Positions 32,031-43,269 of a stretch of 64,000 nt of DNA are shown here, one piece after another. Source of the stretch: Candidatus Photodesmus katoptron Akat1 (GTDB lineage Bacteria > Pseudomonadota > Gammaproteobacteria > Enterobacterales > Vibrionaceae); assembly GCF_000478685.1 (NCBI RefSeq), contig NZ_AMSD01000001.1, forward strand, positions 310,001 to 374,000, given 5' to 3'. The translations under genes and the position numbers were made by a program. How positions within the stretch are numbered: position 1 is the first letter of the stretch; every line of letters starts with the position of its first letter. The notes beneath the pieces are model-generated. The model was not told where the DNA came from. It was given only the letters and a program-made list of their open reading frames with translations, and searched no databases.

Positions 32031-32127
32031 ATTCCCTGTTCTTGCAATGTTTAAATAAACTTGATATGGAGTATAACGAAAATACTAATCCAAGGCGAGT
32101 AAATGAAAGGTTAATTACAATGTAAAT

Positions 32128-33099
32128 TCATGCTTTATAAAATGGGAAGGCCATTACTTGATCAATATTATCACAGCCTAACGCAAGCATGACTAATCGA
32201 TCTATACCTAAGGCTACACCCGAACAATTTGGCAAACCAGATTGAATTGCATCAATTAAATGATAATCAATAGGGTTACTTGGTAAACCCATATCTATAC
32301 GAAGAAGATTATCATGTTTAAAACGCGCTAACTGCTCTTTAGGATTATTAAGTTCATAAAAACCATTAGCTAATTCAATACCATTAAAATATAACTCAAA
32401 GCGATCTGCTACCCTTTTATCATTGGCATTGATTCTAGCAAGTAAGGCCTGTGAAGATGGAAAATTATAAACAAATATAGGAACTTGTTTATCAAATGTC
32501 TTTTCTACAGCAAAACTAAATAGTAATTGAAGTAACATATCCCTATTTGTTAGCAAATTAGAACTATCATGCAAACCAAACCTCAGTGCAGCTTGTTGTA
32601 ACTGTTCTATAGGATCTTCCAATGGACATATCCCTAAAGCATCGATAAAAGCTTGTTGATAACTAATACGTTCTGCTAATCTGGAATTTAAAATTAACTG
32701 AAGTAATTCATCCACTTCATCCATAAGTTGATGATGATTAAAGTCTACTCTATACCACTCTAACATTGTAAATTCTGGACTATTATGAGAACCACTCTCA
32801 TTATTACGAAATGATTTACAAATTTGATATATAGAACCAGACCCTGCTGCTAATAAACGCTTCATATGAAACTCGGGACTAGTTATTAAATATATTGGAG
32901 TCCCATTAGTATAATTAGGACCAATAAAGGATGTTTTAAAACTACTAAGATGAATATCTGTTACTGTTCTATGACTTAAAGATGGAGTATCTACTTCCAA
33001 AATACTTCGTTTAGAGAAAAACGCACGAATATTATTAATAATAGTACTACGTTTTTTTAATTGTTCAATTGTTGCTGTAGGTTTCCAAGTTAATTTCAT
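32128..33099 (-). CDS. epmA: Elongation factor P (R)-beta-lysine ligase
   Basis: EpmA (PoxA/GenX) is a class II lysyl-tRNA synthetase paralogue that attaches beta-lysine to elongation factor P, relieving stalling at proline runs. The 323-aa product lacks the tRNA anticodon-binding domain, as the family does. It has motif 2 ([20 protein letters not shown]) and motif 3 ([15 protein letters not shown]). Partner enzyme EpmB and EF-P are not in this window. It stands about 100 bases before yibN on the same strand. Confidence 0.95.
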   Translation of the reverse strand: MKLTWKPTATIEQLKKRSTIINNIRAFFSKRSILEVDTPSLSHRTVTDIHLSSFKTSFIGPNYTNGTPIYLITSPEFHMKRLLAAGSGSIYQICKSFRNNESGSHNSPEFTMLEWYRVDFNHHQLMDEVDELLQLILNSRLAERISYQQAFIDALGICPLEDPIEQLQQAALRFGLHDSSNLLTNRDMLLQLLFSFAVEKTFDKQVPIFVYNFPSSQALLARINANDKRVADRFELYFNGIELANGFYELNNPKEQLARFKHDNLLRIDMGLPSNPIDYHLIDAIQSGLPNCSGVALGIDRLVMLALGCDNIDQVMAFPFYKA

Positions 33100-33194
33100 T
33101 CCAAATTATTTCCAGCTTTAAATACTATTTTCGTATTTAGATTATGTTACATTTCTATAGTTTATGGAAACTTGAAGTATAGCCTGATTTAGAA

Positions 33195-33800
33195 TTACCA
33201 GAATGACCAATAACGATTAGTATCTATTTTTTTTTGACATTTTTTTAATTGCCAACCATAATCTCTTGCCTGTTCTTCCACTTTTTTCGCGATATTTTTT
33301 AAAAATAAATTTGATTGATACCTTTTCTGTTTGTAACCACGTCTGCCTTCATGATATGCAATATACTGATTATAAGAATCCCATTTAGATATCCCTAATT
33401 GTTTTTGAGTTTCATTAATATACCAACCGATAAACATAATAGAATTATCAAAATTTGTCCTACTAGCACTTGAATTGATTTCATTCTGAAAATCTTTCCA
33501 AGTAGAATCTTTTGCTTGTGCATACCCATAAGCAGTACTTAGTCTCCCCCATGGTATAAAACCTAAAATATACTTCTTTGGAGGACGAGCATTATGCTTA
33601 TAGTTGCTTTCTTGTGCCATAAATGCCATTGCAATATGAATTGGAACCCTAAATTTTTTTTTCATTTTAACAGCAGCAGCATACCAGTTTGGTTTTTCCT
33701 GAAAAATTGCACATATATCGTTTTTTTGTTTTGGTGGTGAACTGACACAACCGGAAAATAAAATAGTACAAATAACTACATATAAACACTTTAATTTCAT
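33195..33800 (-). CDS. Lytic transglycosylase SLT-domain lipoprotein
   Basis: The 201-aa product starts with a lipoprotein signal: a hydrophobic stretch followed by LFSGC, with the lipidated Cys18. A lytic-transglycosylase-like (SLT) domain follows, with MAQESNY holding the likely catalytic glutamate and AYGYAQAKDSTW. WDSYNQYIAYHEGRRGY completes the domain. Proteins of this shape are common in vibrios and probably cleave peptidoglycan from the outer membrane's inner face. Its start lies two bases after the gshA stop, so it is very likely co-translated with gshA. The gene name in vibrios is not standard and I leave it blank. Confidence 0.83.
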   Translation of the reverse strand: MKLKCLYVVICTILFSGCVSSPPKQKNDICAIFQEKPNWYAAAVKMKKKFRVPIHIAMAFMAQESNYKHNARPPKKYILGFIPWGRLSTAYGYAQAKDSTWKDFQNEINSSASRTNFDNSIMFIGWYINETQKQLGISKWDSYNQYIAYHEGRRGYKQKRYQSNLFLKNIAKKVEEQARDYGWQLKKCQKKIDTNRYWSFW

Positions 33801-33802
33801 AA

Positions 33803-35374
33803 CTACCTTTTTAAATATGAAAAATATTCTTCTAGATATTCATCAAAACTTTGAATATCAGTTTTCTCCTGATTAGCCTGAGCATATCGAGAACGAACAA
33901 CTTCATTTTCTAGCTCTTGGCTAGAATATACCTTATATCGATGATTGAGATATGTAGAACGATACTGCTCTCCCAATCTATAACCTACCTCTTTAAAACT
34001 ACCATATCTCTTAGTCATTTCCAATAATTGACCTGAAACTGTCAATTCCGGATCATTAATCCAAGAGCTTAGCTTAGTACAAATATCTTGATATTCGGTA
34101 CTAGAATGAACAATGTCCATAGATTTAGCAATTAATAATAAATCCTTGAATATATCTTTAGCGCACTCTTGAAGAGTAATTATTTTTTCATAATGATAAT
34201 CAATACGTAATTCAAGTCCTATCTTACGACCTTGAAGAACAACTTTTCTCCAATTATCACAACAGTATATAAATTCAGAATAATCCATGTGATCAGAATC
34301 AATTAATGATGCCCATGTTAGAAATATGTCTAAAAAACAAATTTGTTCTTTAGTAATACCAATTGGGCTATATGGATTAATATCCAATGAACGAACTTCA
34401 ATGTACTCAACTCCAAAATTCTTTAATGCTTCTGCAGGTTTTTCTCCATTCTTAGCTATACATTTAGGACGAATTGGTGTATATAGCTCATTTTCAATTT
34501 GTAATAAATTGCTATTCAATTGACGATGCTCACCATTTATTTTGACACCAATTTTTCTAAAATTTTCAGAAGGCATTCTAATAGCTTGATTTAAATCATT
34601 AAGATATTGCTCTAGTGTATTTAAACTAATTTTAAATGAATTTTGAAAACTATTGATATAACCAAGGTCACTTAGTCGTAATGATGTAGCTTTTGGTAAA
34701 TACAAAGTTTTACCGATATTTTTAAATGGTAATGTAACATTTTTATCTTTGACAAACGATGAACATAAAGCAGGAGATGCACCAAAAAAATAAGGAATTA
34801 ACCAACCAAAACGATAATAATTTCTAATTAATCCAAAATATGTTTTAGATTTACTTAATCTTCTTGAAATATTATCTTGTTCTCCAAACAAAGCATCCCA
34901 GAAGCTATCTGGAAATGAAAAATTAAAATGTACACCTGAAATAATTTGCATAAGACTGCCATAACGATATTTTAAACCTTTCCGATATAACATTTTCATT
35001 TTAGCTGAATTAGAAGAACCATATTGAGCTAAATTAATATCATTTTCATTGCTAATATGACAAGGCATTGATAACGGCCATAATCTTTCTTTACCTAATT
35101 TCGTTTGAGTAAAATGATGCATATCTTCTAATTGAGACAATAACACTGAAATATCATTTGAAACAGGAGTGATAAATTCTAAAAGAGACTCAGAAAAATC
35201 TGTCGTTATCCACCTATTAGAGTAAGCTGAACCTAGTCCTTTAGGATGTGGTGTTGTTGCTAATCTTCCATTCTTATAGCAGCGTAATGCCTCACGTTCT
35301 ATACCACGAGTATACTGTCTAAAAACGTCAAGATTCTTCAGTAGTAAATTGAGTCGAGCAATAAAGTTAGACAA
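33803..35374 (-). CDS. gshA: Glutamate-cysteine ligase
   Basis: GshA makes gamma-glutamylcysteine, the first step of glutathione synthesis. The 523-aa product has the length of the gammaproteobacterial enzyme (518-522 aa). It contains GIEREALRC near the N-terminus, [13 protein letters not shown], the [11 protein letters not shown] segment and [18 protein letters not shown]. The frame is intact. It is followed directly by the transglycosylase lipoprotein gene. Retention suggests continued need for redox buffering, for instance in an oxygen-exposed tissue; that last point is inference. Confidence 0.95.
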   Translation of the reverse strand: MSNFIARLNLLLKNLDVFRQYTRGIEREALRCYKNGRLATTPHPKGLGSAYSNRWITTDFSESLLEFITPVSNDISVLLSQLEDMHHFTQTKLGKERLWPLSMPCHISNENDINLAQYGSSNSAKMKMLYRKGLKYRYGSLMQIISGVHFNFSFPDSFWDALFGEQDNISRRLSKSKTYFGLIRNYYRFGWLIPYFFGASPALCSSFVKDKNVTLPFKNIGKTLYLPKATSLRLSDLGYINSFQNSFKISLNTLEQYLNDLNQAIRMPSENFRKIGVKINGEHRQLNSNLLQIENELYTPIRPKCIAKNGEKPAEALKNFGVEYIEVRSLDINPYSPIGITKEQICFLDIFLTWASLIDSDHMDYSEFIYCCDNWRKVVLQGRKIGLELRIDYHYEKIITLQECAKDIFKDLLLIAKSMDIVHSSTEYQDICTKLSSWINDPELTVSGQLLEMTKRYGSFKEVGYRLGEQYRSTYLNHRYKVYSSQELENEVVRSRYAQANQEKTDIQSFDEYLEEYFSYLKR

Positions 35375-35896
35375 AATTTAATTCACTTATTTTAATTTAA
35401 ATAGTTAAATTTATACTTAACCTAACTAAATAAAAAACCAATTATTTAATGATAACTTTAAAAGATAATCAAGCCATGCAAAAACTCACCATATATTAGT
35501 ACCAAAATCTTATGAAACAGCGATATGATATTTAGTCCTAGTCCTATTGCACACAATTGATAATAAAATTAAAAACTTTATTTACTAAACAAAGATGAAA
35601 ATAGGATAGACTTATATGAACAAGATTTTATGAGATTATTTTTATCGGCCTTAAATCGTTGAATAGATTATTGAAATTAAATACAGAAAAACTAGAACTT
35701 ATTTCTGAATGTACAATTTTTAACTTATCTTGTGGTTAAAAATTCTACCCGGCTCCTTTACTAAATAGGAATGCTTATAAAGTATAATATAAATTAATTT
35801 CAATCAGTTTAAAAAAGGCTAGAAAAATTATTCAAAAGAGCTAACAATCAAATTAAAGAAAAATACTTTTAAAATCTATCTTTCTAATTAAATAAA
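35375..35896. other. Spacer between dksA and gshA, with one inverted repeat
   Basis: A 522-base stretch without a supportable gene. In relatives gluQRS and pcnB follow dksA, but I could not recognise remains of them. A perfect 10-bp inverted repeat (AATTTTTAAC / GTTAAAAATT, 10-base loop) lies at 35715-35744 and could be a terminator for dksA read from the right. Confidence 0.5.
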
Positions 35897-36343
35897 TTAA
35901 CCTTGCATTTGTTTCTCTTTAATTTCCTCAAGTGTTTTACAATCAATACAAAGATCAGCTGTTGGACGAGCTTCTAAACGGCGCACACCAATTTCAATAC
36001 CACAAGACTCACAAAAACCAAAATTATCATCCTCAATCTTAGTTAAGGTTTTTTCTATCTTCTTGATTAAACGACGTTCTCGATCCCGATTTCTTAACTC
36101 AAGACTAAACTTTTCTTCTTGAGAAGCACGATCAACTGGATCTGGGAAATTTGCTGCTTCATCTTGCATATGATGAACTGTTCGATTGACCTCTTCTCTA
36201 AGTTGATTTCTCCAAGCTTCTAAAATTCTTGTAAAATGCTGAACTTGCTCATTTGACATATATTTTTCGCTTAACCTTTCTTGATAAGGTTGAACCCCAG
36301 CAAGCGCTAGAATGCCTAGCGATTTTTTCTTTAATCCTGGCAA
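35897..36343 (-). CDS. dksA: RNA polymerase-binding transcription factor DksA
   Basis: DksA enters the RNA polymerase secondary channel and, with ppGpp, resets transcription during starvation. The frame is open to an ATG at 36394, but the extra 17 residues are not conserved. A TTG at 36343 gives [16 protein letters not shown] and 148 aa, the vibrio length. It is preceded at 7 bases by a run of seven G that can serve as ribosome site. The coiled-coil tip DPVDRA with both aspartates and the zinc finger CESCG...CIDCK are intact. The G7 run is unusual in such AT-rich DNA. Confidence 0.94.
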   Translation of the reverse strand: MPGLKKKSLGILALAGVQPYQERLSEKYMSNEQVQHFTRILEAWRNQLREEVNRTVHHMQDEAANFPDPVDRASQEEKFSLELRNRDRERRLIKKIEKTLTKIEDDNFGFCESCGIEIGVRRLEARPTADLCIDCKTLEEIKEKQMQG

Positions 36344-36660
36344 AACAACACCCCCCCAAATTAACACTAAGTCAAAACGCCGTGAGTAGCTCATTTCAAG
36401 GTAACTATTTCTATATAAATAACAATAACCTAGCGAATAAACTTACTGTTAATGTTGAAGGATGATATTATTACTTCAAATTTATATCGCTATGATATAA
36501 CTTACCTTACATTGATCAAGTTAAGCTCAATACCATAGTATAAATTATAACACTTTTGCTCATTCTTAAACAAACCACCTACCCATAGAACTCATATGTT
36601 AATATTCTAGTTTGAATTTAAATAATTGCAAAATAATTATCTCAAACTTTTCCCTCATCA
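36344..36660. other. Spacer upstream of dksA
   Basis: About 317 bases between the corrected dksA start and the corB stop, both on the minus strand. No gene can be supported; sfsA, often beside dksA in relatives, was not recognised. The C7 run at 36351-36357 (G7 on the coding strand) is the only feature that stands out. Confidence 0.45.
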
Positions 36661-37938
36661 TTAATAATTTTTATTTAATCTTGGAAATACTCGAACTAAT
36701 TTAATTCTGTTGTCTTTAAGTTCAATTATTTCCATCGGATAGTTTGCAATTTGAATACTTAAATGACTTTCAGGAATATCTTCCAAATGCTCTAAAATTA
36801 AACCATTTAATGTCCTGGGGCCGTCAGTAGGTAATTCCCATTTTAGCCCTTTATTCAAGCTACGAATATTAACACTACCTTCAACTAAAAAACTACCATC
36901 AGACTGTTCTATTATTTCTTCAGATAAACTAGGAGCGATAGAAGTAGTAAATTCACCAACAATTTCTTCCAAGATATCTTCTAAAGTAACTAAACCATTA
37001 ATATCACCATATTCATCTACGATAAGACCTATACGTTCTTTGTTACGTTGAAATTGAAATAATTGAACATTTAATGGAGTACATTCTGGAATAAAATATA
37101 CCTTATCAGCAGCGCGTAATAGAGTTTCTTTATTATTAAATTCATTTTTTTCTAACATAAAACGATAGGCTTCACGAAGACGTAATACTCCTACTACTTC
37201 ATCAATTTGATCACGAAAAAGCACAATTCTTCCATGTGGAGAATGTGTTAGTTGACGTACGATTGATTTCCAATCATCATTAATATCAATAGCAGTAATT
37301 TCATTACGAGGAACCATAATATCATTCACAGTAACATGCTCTAAATCTAAAATAGAAATTAGCATATCTTGATAATGATGAGGAATAAGATCTCCAGCAT
37401 TATTAACTACAGTTCTTAGCTCCTCAGAACTTAGATGGTCACTAATATTATATTGAGTTTGAAAACCTAGTAATCGGATAAAACTATTGGCAATAAAATT
37501 AATCAATATTACAAGAGGAGAAAACAGTTTCATCAATATGCTTAAAAAAATACTACTAGCATAAGAGATAGGGCCAGGGTAAAGTGCTGCAATAGTTTTA
37601 GGTATAACTTCAGCAAAAACTAATATAATAAGTGTTAATGTTCCAGTTGCAATAACTACTCCAAAATCACCATATAATCGCATACCAAGAATAGTGGCAA
37701 TAGCTGAAGATAAAATATTAACAAGATTATTTCCAATAAGAATTAAACCAATTAAACGATCTGGTCGAATAAGTAACTTTTCGACCCGTTTAGCACCTTT
37801 ATGACCACTATTAGCAAGATGTTTTAAACGATAACGGTTAAGGGACATCATACCTGTTTCAGAACCGGAAAAATAACTAGAAATTATAATTAAGCAAATG
37901 AGTATAACAAATAATAAACTACTGGAAACAGTATCCAA
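36661..37938 (-). CDS. corB: CNNM/CorB-type membrane protein with CBS pair (HlyC/CorC family)
   Basis: The 425-aa product has an N-terminal four-helix CNNM domain (DUF21, about residues 5-185, with SGSETGMMSLNRYRLKHLA). A CBS pair follows (about 200-330, DIMVPRNEITAID and VDEYGDINGLVTLEDILEEIVGE). A CorC/HlyC C-terminal domain ends it. Relatives (E. coli YfjD/CorB) are linked to magnesium and cobalt efflux. It lies beside ypjD and ffh, the same trio as in E. coli, which supports the assignment. With MgtE it would let the cell both import and export magnesium; that balance is inferred. Confidence 0.9.
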   Translation of the reverse strand: MDTVSSSLLFVILICLIIISSYFSGSETGMMSLNRYRLKHLANSGHKGAKRVEKLLIRPDRLIGLILIGNNLVNILSSAIATILGMRLYGDFGVVIATGTLTLIILVFAEVIPKTIAALYPGPISYASSIFLSILMKLFSPLVILINFIANSFIRLLGFQTQYNISDHLSSEELRTVVNNAGDLIPHHYQDMLISILDLEHVTVNDIMVPRNEITAIDINDDWKSIVRQLTHSPHGRIVLFRDQIDEVVGVLRLREAYRFMLEKNEFNNKETLLRAADKVYFIPECTPLNVQLFQFQRNKERIGLIVDEYGDINGLVTLEDILEEIVGEFTTSIAPSLSEEIIEQSDGSFLVEGSVNIRSLNKGLKWELPTDGPRTLNGLILEHLEDIPESHLSIQIANYPMEIIELKDNRIKLVRVFPRLNKNY

Positions 37939-38060
37939 AATGCATATGTCCCTTATTAAATATTAAATTATAATTAAGCGGACAAGTATAACAAAAAATT
38001 AAAAATATTAATTTTAAAATCCTATCCATTTTAACCATATAATTTATATCTAACTAACTA

Positions 38061-38852
38061 TTAAAGAATAATTTCTAGAATGAAACGGCTCCCAAAATAA
38101 GCAAGTGTTAACACTATAGATCCAGCGACTGAACACCAAGCAACTTTTTTCCCTCTCCAACCTTTGTAATAATGACCTAAAAGCAAAATGGAATAAATAA
38201 ACCAAGCAATAAAAGATAATATGCCTTTATGTACCTTGCTTTGTGCAAATATATCCTGAACAAAAATGAAACCAGTTAGTAACGTTCCCGTTAAAAGTAT
38301 TGTTCCAATAGAAATTATTTTAAATAATTGTCTTTCAACCATCATTAAAGGAGGAAGATTTGGATTAATAACTAATACTTTTTTAGCTTTCAATTGATAA
38401 TCAAGCCAATTCAACTGAAGAGCGTATAAAGCCCCAACAGTTAATGTAGAGTATGAAAACAGTGCAAGAGAGATATGTACCAAAATTTTAGGGTTATTTT
38501 CTAAATGAGTAATAAAGGTGCTTGGTAAAAACATGACTAAAGACAGATTAATAACAGAAAAACTATACACAAAAGGCAACAAAAACCAAAGCCTTATTTT
38601 CAGCATTGCTATACTCATGACAAGGGAAATAATAAAACTAACCAATAAAGCTACATTAAGAATACTTAGATTTTGTCCATCATCAATCCAAATAAGATTA
38701 GCTACTAAAAATCCATGAAGTACCAGTGCCAACAAAGCGCTAATCAAAGTGACATTAGAGCGAACACCTACTTGATATACTAATCCTAGGATAATAATTG
38801 CTGTAGAAAACACGTAAAATACAGCTGCAATAATAGCAATTAAATTGTACAT
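38061..38852 (-). CDS. ypjD: Inner-membrane protein YpjD, cytochrome c assembly (CcmC-like) family
   Basis: The 263-aa protein is almost entirely membrane helices (about eight). It carries the family segment around HISLALFSYSTLTVGALYALQLNWLDYQLK. HKGILSFIAWFIYSILLLGHYYKGWRGKK follows, with the two conserved histidines and a tryptophan-rich end. It belongs to the CcmC/HemX-like group; its exact role is unsettled. It is divergent from ffh with 183 bases between starts, and next to corB, as in E. coli. No damage was seen. Confidence 0.9.
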   Translation of the reverse strand: MYNLIAIIAAVFYVFSTAIIILGLVYQVGVRSNVTLISALLALVLHGFLVANLIWIDDGQNLSILNVALLVSFIISLVMSIAMLKIRLWFLLPFVYSFSVINLSLVMFLPSTFITHLENNPKILVHISLALFSYSTLTVGALYALQLNWLDYQLKAKKVLVINPNLPPLMMVERQLFKIISIGTILLTGTLLTGFIFVQDIFAQSKVHKGILSFIAWFIYSILLLGHYYKGWRGKKVAWCSVAGSIVLTLAYFGSRFILEIIL

Positions 38853-39035
38853 TTATTTTACAAATTTAATGGTGTGATAATATAATTATACCCTGCATCA
38901 AATCTGTAGGTTATTGTAGTAGACGAGGGATAAAATCCATAGCGAAATTATAATGTCAATATGATAAGTATAACTGAACGAATAGGTATTGTATACTTTA
39001 TTTAATTCCTGTTACTAAAAGCAAAGGTTATTAAT

Positions 39036-40376
39036 ATGTTTGAAAATTTAACTGATAGATTAACCAAAACTCTAAAATATATCACTGGAAAAAATCGACT
39101 AACTCAGGAGAATATAAAAAGCACTATAAGTGAAGTACGAGTAGCACTACTTGAAGCAGATGTTGCACTTCCCGTTATACAGGATTTTATAAAAAATTTA
39201 CAACAAAAAGCAATAGGTATTGAGGTTTCTAAATCTTTAACTCCTAGCCAAGAATTTATTAAAATTGTACAAGCTGAACTTGAAATGATTATGGGCAACT
39301 CTAATGAGACATTAAATTTACTTGCTCAACCACCAGTAACTATTTTAGTAGCAGGTTTACAAGGTTCAGGGAAAACAACTAGCGTCGCGAAATTGTCTCG
39401 ACTATTGCTGGAAAAACATAAAAAAAAGGTACTAGTAGTTTCTACTGATATCTATCGTCCAGCAGCTATCAAACAGCTAGAAGAACTAACCTTTAATATT
39501 TCTGTAGATTTTTACCCATCATTTAACAACCAAAACCCAATTGATATTGCTAATTCTGCTCTGCTTCATGCAAAGAAAAATTTTTATGATGCTCTTTTGA
39601 TTGATACAGCTGGTCGATTAGCTATTGATGCTCAAATGATGGATGAAATTAAAAGTCTCCACAATGTCACTAAACCAACTGAAATGCTATTTGTAGTTGA
39701 TTCAATGACTGGTCAAGATGCAGCTAATATAGCAAAAGAATTCAATAACCAACTACCACTAACAGGAATTATTCTGACAAAAGTTGATGGTGATGCTCGA
39801 GGTGGTGCTGCACTATCAATACGTAGCATCACTGGAAAACCAATCAAATTTTTTGGAATCGGAGAAAAAACTCATGATTTGGAAGCTTTTCATCCCAAAC
39901 GAATAGCATCTCGTATTTTAGGTATGGGAGATGTATTATCTCTTATTGAAGAGATACAGCAAAAAGTTTCCAATGAACATACTAAAAAATTAGCTAAGAA
40001 ATTAAAAAAACAAAAAGGATTGAATTTAGAAGATTTTCGAGAACAACTCAAGCAAATGAGTAATATTGGTGGCATCAAAAATATAATTGATAAATTACCA
40101 CAACTAAGCCATCTATCTAGTAATATTGAAAATCAAATTGATAACGATATGTTTAAACAAATGGAGTTCATTATTAACTCTATGACTATAAAGGAACGAA
40201 GATATCCTGAAATTATAAAAAGCTCAAGAAAAAAACGCATTGCCGCAGGTTCTGGCACTAAAGTACAAGATGTTAATTATTTACTAAGGTATTTCAATCA
40301 AACGAAAAAAATGATGCAAAAGATGCGGACTAATGGGATGATGCAAAATATCATGCGTGGTAATTTTAATCTTTAG
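39036..40376 (+). CDS. ffh: Signal recognition particle protein Ffh
   Basis: Ffh binds signal sequences and 4.5S RNA and delivers inner-membrane proteins to FtsY. The 446-aa product has the N domain, then the GTPase with GLQGSGKTT near residue 108, STDIYRPAAIKQL, DTAGR and TKVDGDARGGAAL. The methionine-rich M domain (SGTKVQDVNYLLRYFNQTKKMMQKM) follows, with SRKKRIAAGSG binding the RNA. The C-terminal tail is a few residues shorter than in E. coli. Its RNA partner ffs is at about 47126 in the same window. Confidence 0.97.
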   Translation: MFENLTDRLTKTLKYITGKNRLTQENIKSTISEVRVALLEADVALPVIQDFIKNLQQKAIGIEVSKSLTPSQEFIKIVQAELEMIMGNSNETLNLLAQPPVTILVAGLQGSGKTTSVAKLSRLLLEKHKKKVLVVSTDIYRPAAIKQLEELTFNISVDFYPSFNNQNPIDIANSALLHAKKNFYDALLIDTAGRLAIDAQMMDEIKSLHNVTKPTEMLFVVDSMTGQDAANIAKEFNNQLPLTGIILTKVDGDARGGAALSIRSITGKPIKFFGIGEKTHDLEAFHPKRIASRILGMGDVLSLIEEIQQKVSNEHTKKLAKKLKKQKGLNLEDFREQLKQMSNIGGIKNIIDKLPQLSHLSSNIENQIDNDMFKQMEFIINSMTIKERRYPEIIKSSRKKRIAAGSGTKVQDVNYLLRYFNQTKKMMQKMRTNGMMQNIMRGNFNL

Positions 40377-40497
40377 TTGTAATTATTTAAAAAAATATTG
40401 CAATAAATACAAATTAGAGTAAACTTCTTCGGAATCAGATTGAAATATACTGTGTTTATCTAGTAATATTCTTATAAAAAATGCAAAAGGAAGACGT

Positions 40498-40752
40498 ATG
40501 GTAACCATTCGCCTAGCACGTCATGGCGCAAAAAAACGTCCTTTTTATCAAGTTGTAGTGGCGGTTGCAAGCAGAGCTACAACTGGTAAGTTTATTGAGA
40601 AAGTAGGTTTCTTTAATCCTATTAATCAGGATAAGAGGAAAAACTTATTTTTAAAGACACTGCGTATCAACCACTGGATTAGTAAAGGTGCTTCTGTATC
40701 TACTCGAGTAACAAAGCTTATCAAAGATTTTGAAAAAATAACTAAAGATTAA
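40498..40752 (+). CDS. rpsP: 30S ribosomal protein S16
   Basis: The 84-aa product begins [22 protein letters not shown] and contains [12 protein letters not shown], the standard S16 signatures. It is an early-assembly protein of the 30S subunit. An AGGAAGACGT ribosome site precedes the ATG. It opens the conserved operon rpsP-rimM-trmD-rplS, with 21 bases to rimM. Confidence 0.97.
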   Translation: MVTIRLARHGAKKRPFYQVVVAVASRATTGKFIEKVGFFNPINQDKRKNLFLKTLRINHWISKGASVSTRVTKLIKDFEKITKD

Positions 40753-40773
40753 TTTTTTCTGAGTTAATTAATA

Positions 40774-41307
40774 GTGAGTAGAAAAAAATCTCGAATTACT
40801 GTAGGTAAGTTTGGTTCTACCTTTGGGTTTCTTGGTTGGATTAAAATTTTTTCTTATACAGATCACGCTAAAAACATACTTAACTATCAACCTTGGCTTA
40901 TTAAACAGAAAAGTGAATGGAAACAGTTTCAATTAGAACAATGGAGATACTCTTACAAAAATATTATAGTAAAAATAAAGGAAGTAGACACCAAACAACA
41001 CGCACTTACTTTGACAAATTGTATAATTTATATCCATTCTTTATCATTACCAAAATTATTAGCACGGGATGAATTTTACTACCATGAATTATTTGGTATG
41101 AAGGTTGTAACAGTCCAAGGTTATAGTTTGGGTATCGTCGTAGATATACTAGAAACTGGTTCCAATGACGTATTAGTGTTACAAGCGCCTGTTGGGGATG
41201 CTTTTGGAAAGAAAGAACGTTTAATTCCCTTTCTCAATGGAGAAGTTATAAGACAAATTTCTCCGAATATTCAAGAAATCAAAGTTAATTGGGATCCTAA
41301 TTTTTAA
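40774..41307 (+). CDS. rimM: 16S rRNA processing protein RimM
   Basis: RimM helps maturation of the 30S head by binding S19. The 177-aa product starts at a GTG codon ([30 protein letters not shown]). It has the two-part layout, with an N-terminal beta barrel and a PRC barrel ([33 protein letters not shown]). [12 protein letters not shown] lies near the end. No upstream ATG gives a better start. It occupies its usual place between rpsP and trmD. Confidence 0.95.
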   Translation: MSRKKSRITVGKFGSTFGFLGWIKIFSYTDHAKNILNYQPWLIKQKSEWKQFQLEQWRYSYKNIIVKIKEVDTKQHALTLTNCIIYIHSLSLPKLLARDEFYYHELFGMKVVTVQGYSLGIVVDILETGSNDVLVLQAPVGDAFGKKERLIPFLNGEVIRQISPNIQEIKVNWDPNF

Positions 41308-41342
41308 AATTCAAGTTATATATAGTTCAGGGAAAGGAATAT

Positions 41343-42092
41343 ATGTGGATTGGTATCATTAGCCTATTTCCTGAGATGTTTCGCTCCATTATAGATTTTG
41401 GGATCACATCTAAAGCGATCAGGAAAGGAATAATATCACTTAATATTTGGAATCCTCGTGATTTTACTAGTGATAAGTATTCTACTGTAGATGATAAACC
41501 ATATGGTGGTGCTCCTGGAATGTTAATGCTAGCTGAACCTTTAAGGAAAGCTATAAAATTAGCTAAGCAAACTTCACCAGGTATGATAAAGACTATTTAC
41601 CTTTCCCCTCAAGGACGTAAACTCAACCAAGCTAGAGTAAATGAACTTGCTTTGTCTAAAAATCTACTTCTTGTCTGTGGTCGCTATAAAGGTATTGATG
41701 AACGTATTATAGAGTCAGATATTGACGAAGAATGCTCAATTGGAGATTTTGTAATGACAGGAGGAGAAATACCAGCCATGGCATTAATTGATGCAGTATC
41801 ACGGTTTATTAATGGCGTACTCAAAAATAATTCATCAGTGAAAGAAGATTCTTTTTTTAATGGCTTGTTAGATTGCCCACATTATACACGTCCTAAAATA
41901 TTAGATGGTCAAGAAGTACCAATGGTATTAAGATCTGGCAACCATAAAAAAATTCGTCTATGGAGATTAAAACAATCTCTAGGAAAAACTTGGCTTAAAA
42001 AGCCAGAACTTTTGGAAAAGCTATCCTTAAGTCAGGAACAAAAAGAATTACTAGCTGAATTTATTAAAGAAAATCATCTACAAAAAATATAA
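41343..42092 (+). CDS. trmD: tRNA (guanine-37-N1)-methyltransferase
   Basis: TrmD methylates G37 next to the anticodon and prevents +1 frameshifting on proline codons. The 249-aa product has the trefoil-knot SAM site: [26 protein letters not shown] and [14 protein letters not shown]. The C-terminal domain has [17 protein letters not shown]. Length matches the vibrio enzyme (about 247). It sits in rpsP-rimM-trmD-rplS with 31 bases to rplS. Confidence 0.97.
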   Translation: MWIGIISLFPEMFRSIIDFGITSKAIRKGIISLNIWNPRDFTSDKYSTVDDKPYGGAPGMLMLAEPLRKAIKLAKQTSPGMIKTIYLSPQGRKLNQARVNELALSKNLLLVCGRYKGIDERIIESDIDEECSIGDFVMTGGEIPAMALIDAVSRFINGVLKNNSSVKEDSFFNGLLDCPHYTRPKILDGQEVPMVLRSGNHKKIRLWRLKQSLGKTWLKKPELLEKLSLSQEQKELLAEFIKENHLQKI

Positions 42093-42123
42093 CCTATTTT
42101 ATTTATATCTAGGAATTTTAAAA

Positions 42124-42483
42124 ATGAGTGAAATTATAAAAGCTCTTGAAAAAGAACAAATGAAACAAGATTTACCTAAGTTCTCATCAGGTGATACTGT
42201 TGTTGTACAAGTAAAAGTAAAAGAAGGTGAACGAAGACGCTTACAGGCTTTTGAGGGTGTTATAATTGGTATTCGTAATCGAGGTTTAAATTCTGCATTT
42301 ACTGTTCGTAAAATATCCAGTTCTAATGGTGAAGGTATTGAACGTACATTTCAAACTCATTCTCCGATTATAGACAGCATCCAAATTAAACGTCGAGGTG
42401 CAGTACGTCGGGCAAAACTATATTATTTACGTAAGCGTTCTGGTAAATCTGCTCGTATTAAAGAAAAACTGATTAAGAAGTAA
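42124..42483 (+). CDS. rplS: 50S ribosomal protein L19
   Basis: The 119-aa product has the L19 signatures [35 protein letters not shown]-like AFTVRKIS, and [19 protein letters not shown]. It lies at the 30S-50S interface near S14. It closes the rpsP operon and is convergent with coaE, 171 bases away. No strong terminator hairpin was seen in that spacer. Confidence 0.97.
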   Translation: MSEIIKALEKEQMKQDLPKFSSGDTVVVQVKVKEGERRRLQAFEGVIIGIRNRGLNSAFTVRKISSSNGEGIERTFQTHSPIIDSIQIKRRGAVRRAKLYYLRKRSGKSARIKEKLIKK

Positions 42484-42654
42484 AAATAAATAAATTGGGA
42501 AATAGAATGTTTACTAAGGTTTCCGATTTACTCAAGGTAAGATATTGGATAATAGTCTTACTATAAATAAGACAAAAAATGGGTTCTATATTTACATACT
42601 TAAAAGTATACAGTAAGTAGTAATTATTTTATTATACTTTCTTATTGTTCTTTA

Positions 42655-43269
42655 TTAGCTTGGTGTTTGTTTTTTAAGAATTGTTAAATATTTTTTATGT
42701 AATGCAGTAATCTTATATGATAATGCTTTCTCACTTTCGTTATTATTTTTAATTACATCATCAGCAAAAGAAAGTCTTCGTTTCCTATCACTTTGTGAAA
42801 AAATAATAGCTCTAACTTCTTGTTCAGAAATATTATCACGCTGAATAGTTCGCTTGACTTGAACTTGCTCATCTACATCGATTACCAAAATTCTATCAAC
42901 CATATCTTGTAAAGACCTTTCTACTAATAATGGTAGAACAAGTAAAACATATAACGATTCTGCTTTTTCTAATTCTAAACGTATGCCTTCGAGAATCATT
43001 GGATGCAAAAGTTGATTAAGCCAATGTTTACTTTCATGATTAAAAAAAATTATCTTTCTTAATAAAGAACGATTAAGATTTCCATTAGAAAGTAAGATTT
43101 TTTTACCAAAGTATTTTGCTATAGCTTCTAAACCAGGAGTACCAATCCTAACAACATACCGTGCAATGAGATCAGCATCAATAATATCAATATTAAATAG
43201 TTGATTAAAATAATTAGCTACAGTAGTTTTTCCACTTGAAATACCACCAGTTAATCCAATAATATACAT
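42655..43269 (-). CDS. coaE: Dephospho-CoA kinase
   Basis: CoaE phosphorylates dephospho-CoA in the last step of coenzyme A synthesis. The frame is open further up, but the conserved start MYIIGLTGGISSGKTT is at 43269, giving 204 aa. There the P-loop stands at residues 5-16. DADLIARYVV and PLLVERSL follow. Its ATG shares one base with the pilD stop (TAATG), so it is translationally coupled to pilD, as in vibrios and pseudomonads. In relatives zapD (yacF) follows; here it is missing. Confidence 0.95.
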   Translation of the reverse strand: MYIIGLTGGISSGKTTVANYFNQLFNIDIIDADLIARYVVRIGTPGLEAIAKYFGKKILLSNGNLNRSLLRKIIFFNHESKHWLNQLLHPMILEGIRLELEKAESLYVLLVLPLLVERSLQDMVDRILVIDVDEQVQVKRTIQRDNISEQEVRAIIFSQSDRKRRLSFADDVIKNNNESEKALSYKITALHKKYLTILKKQTPS

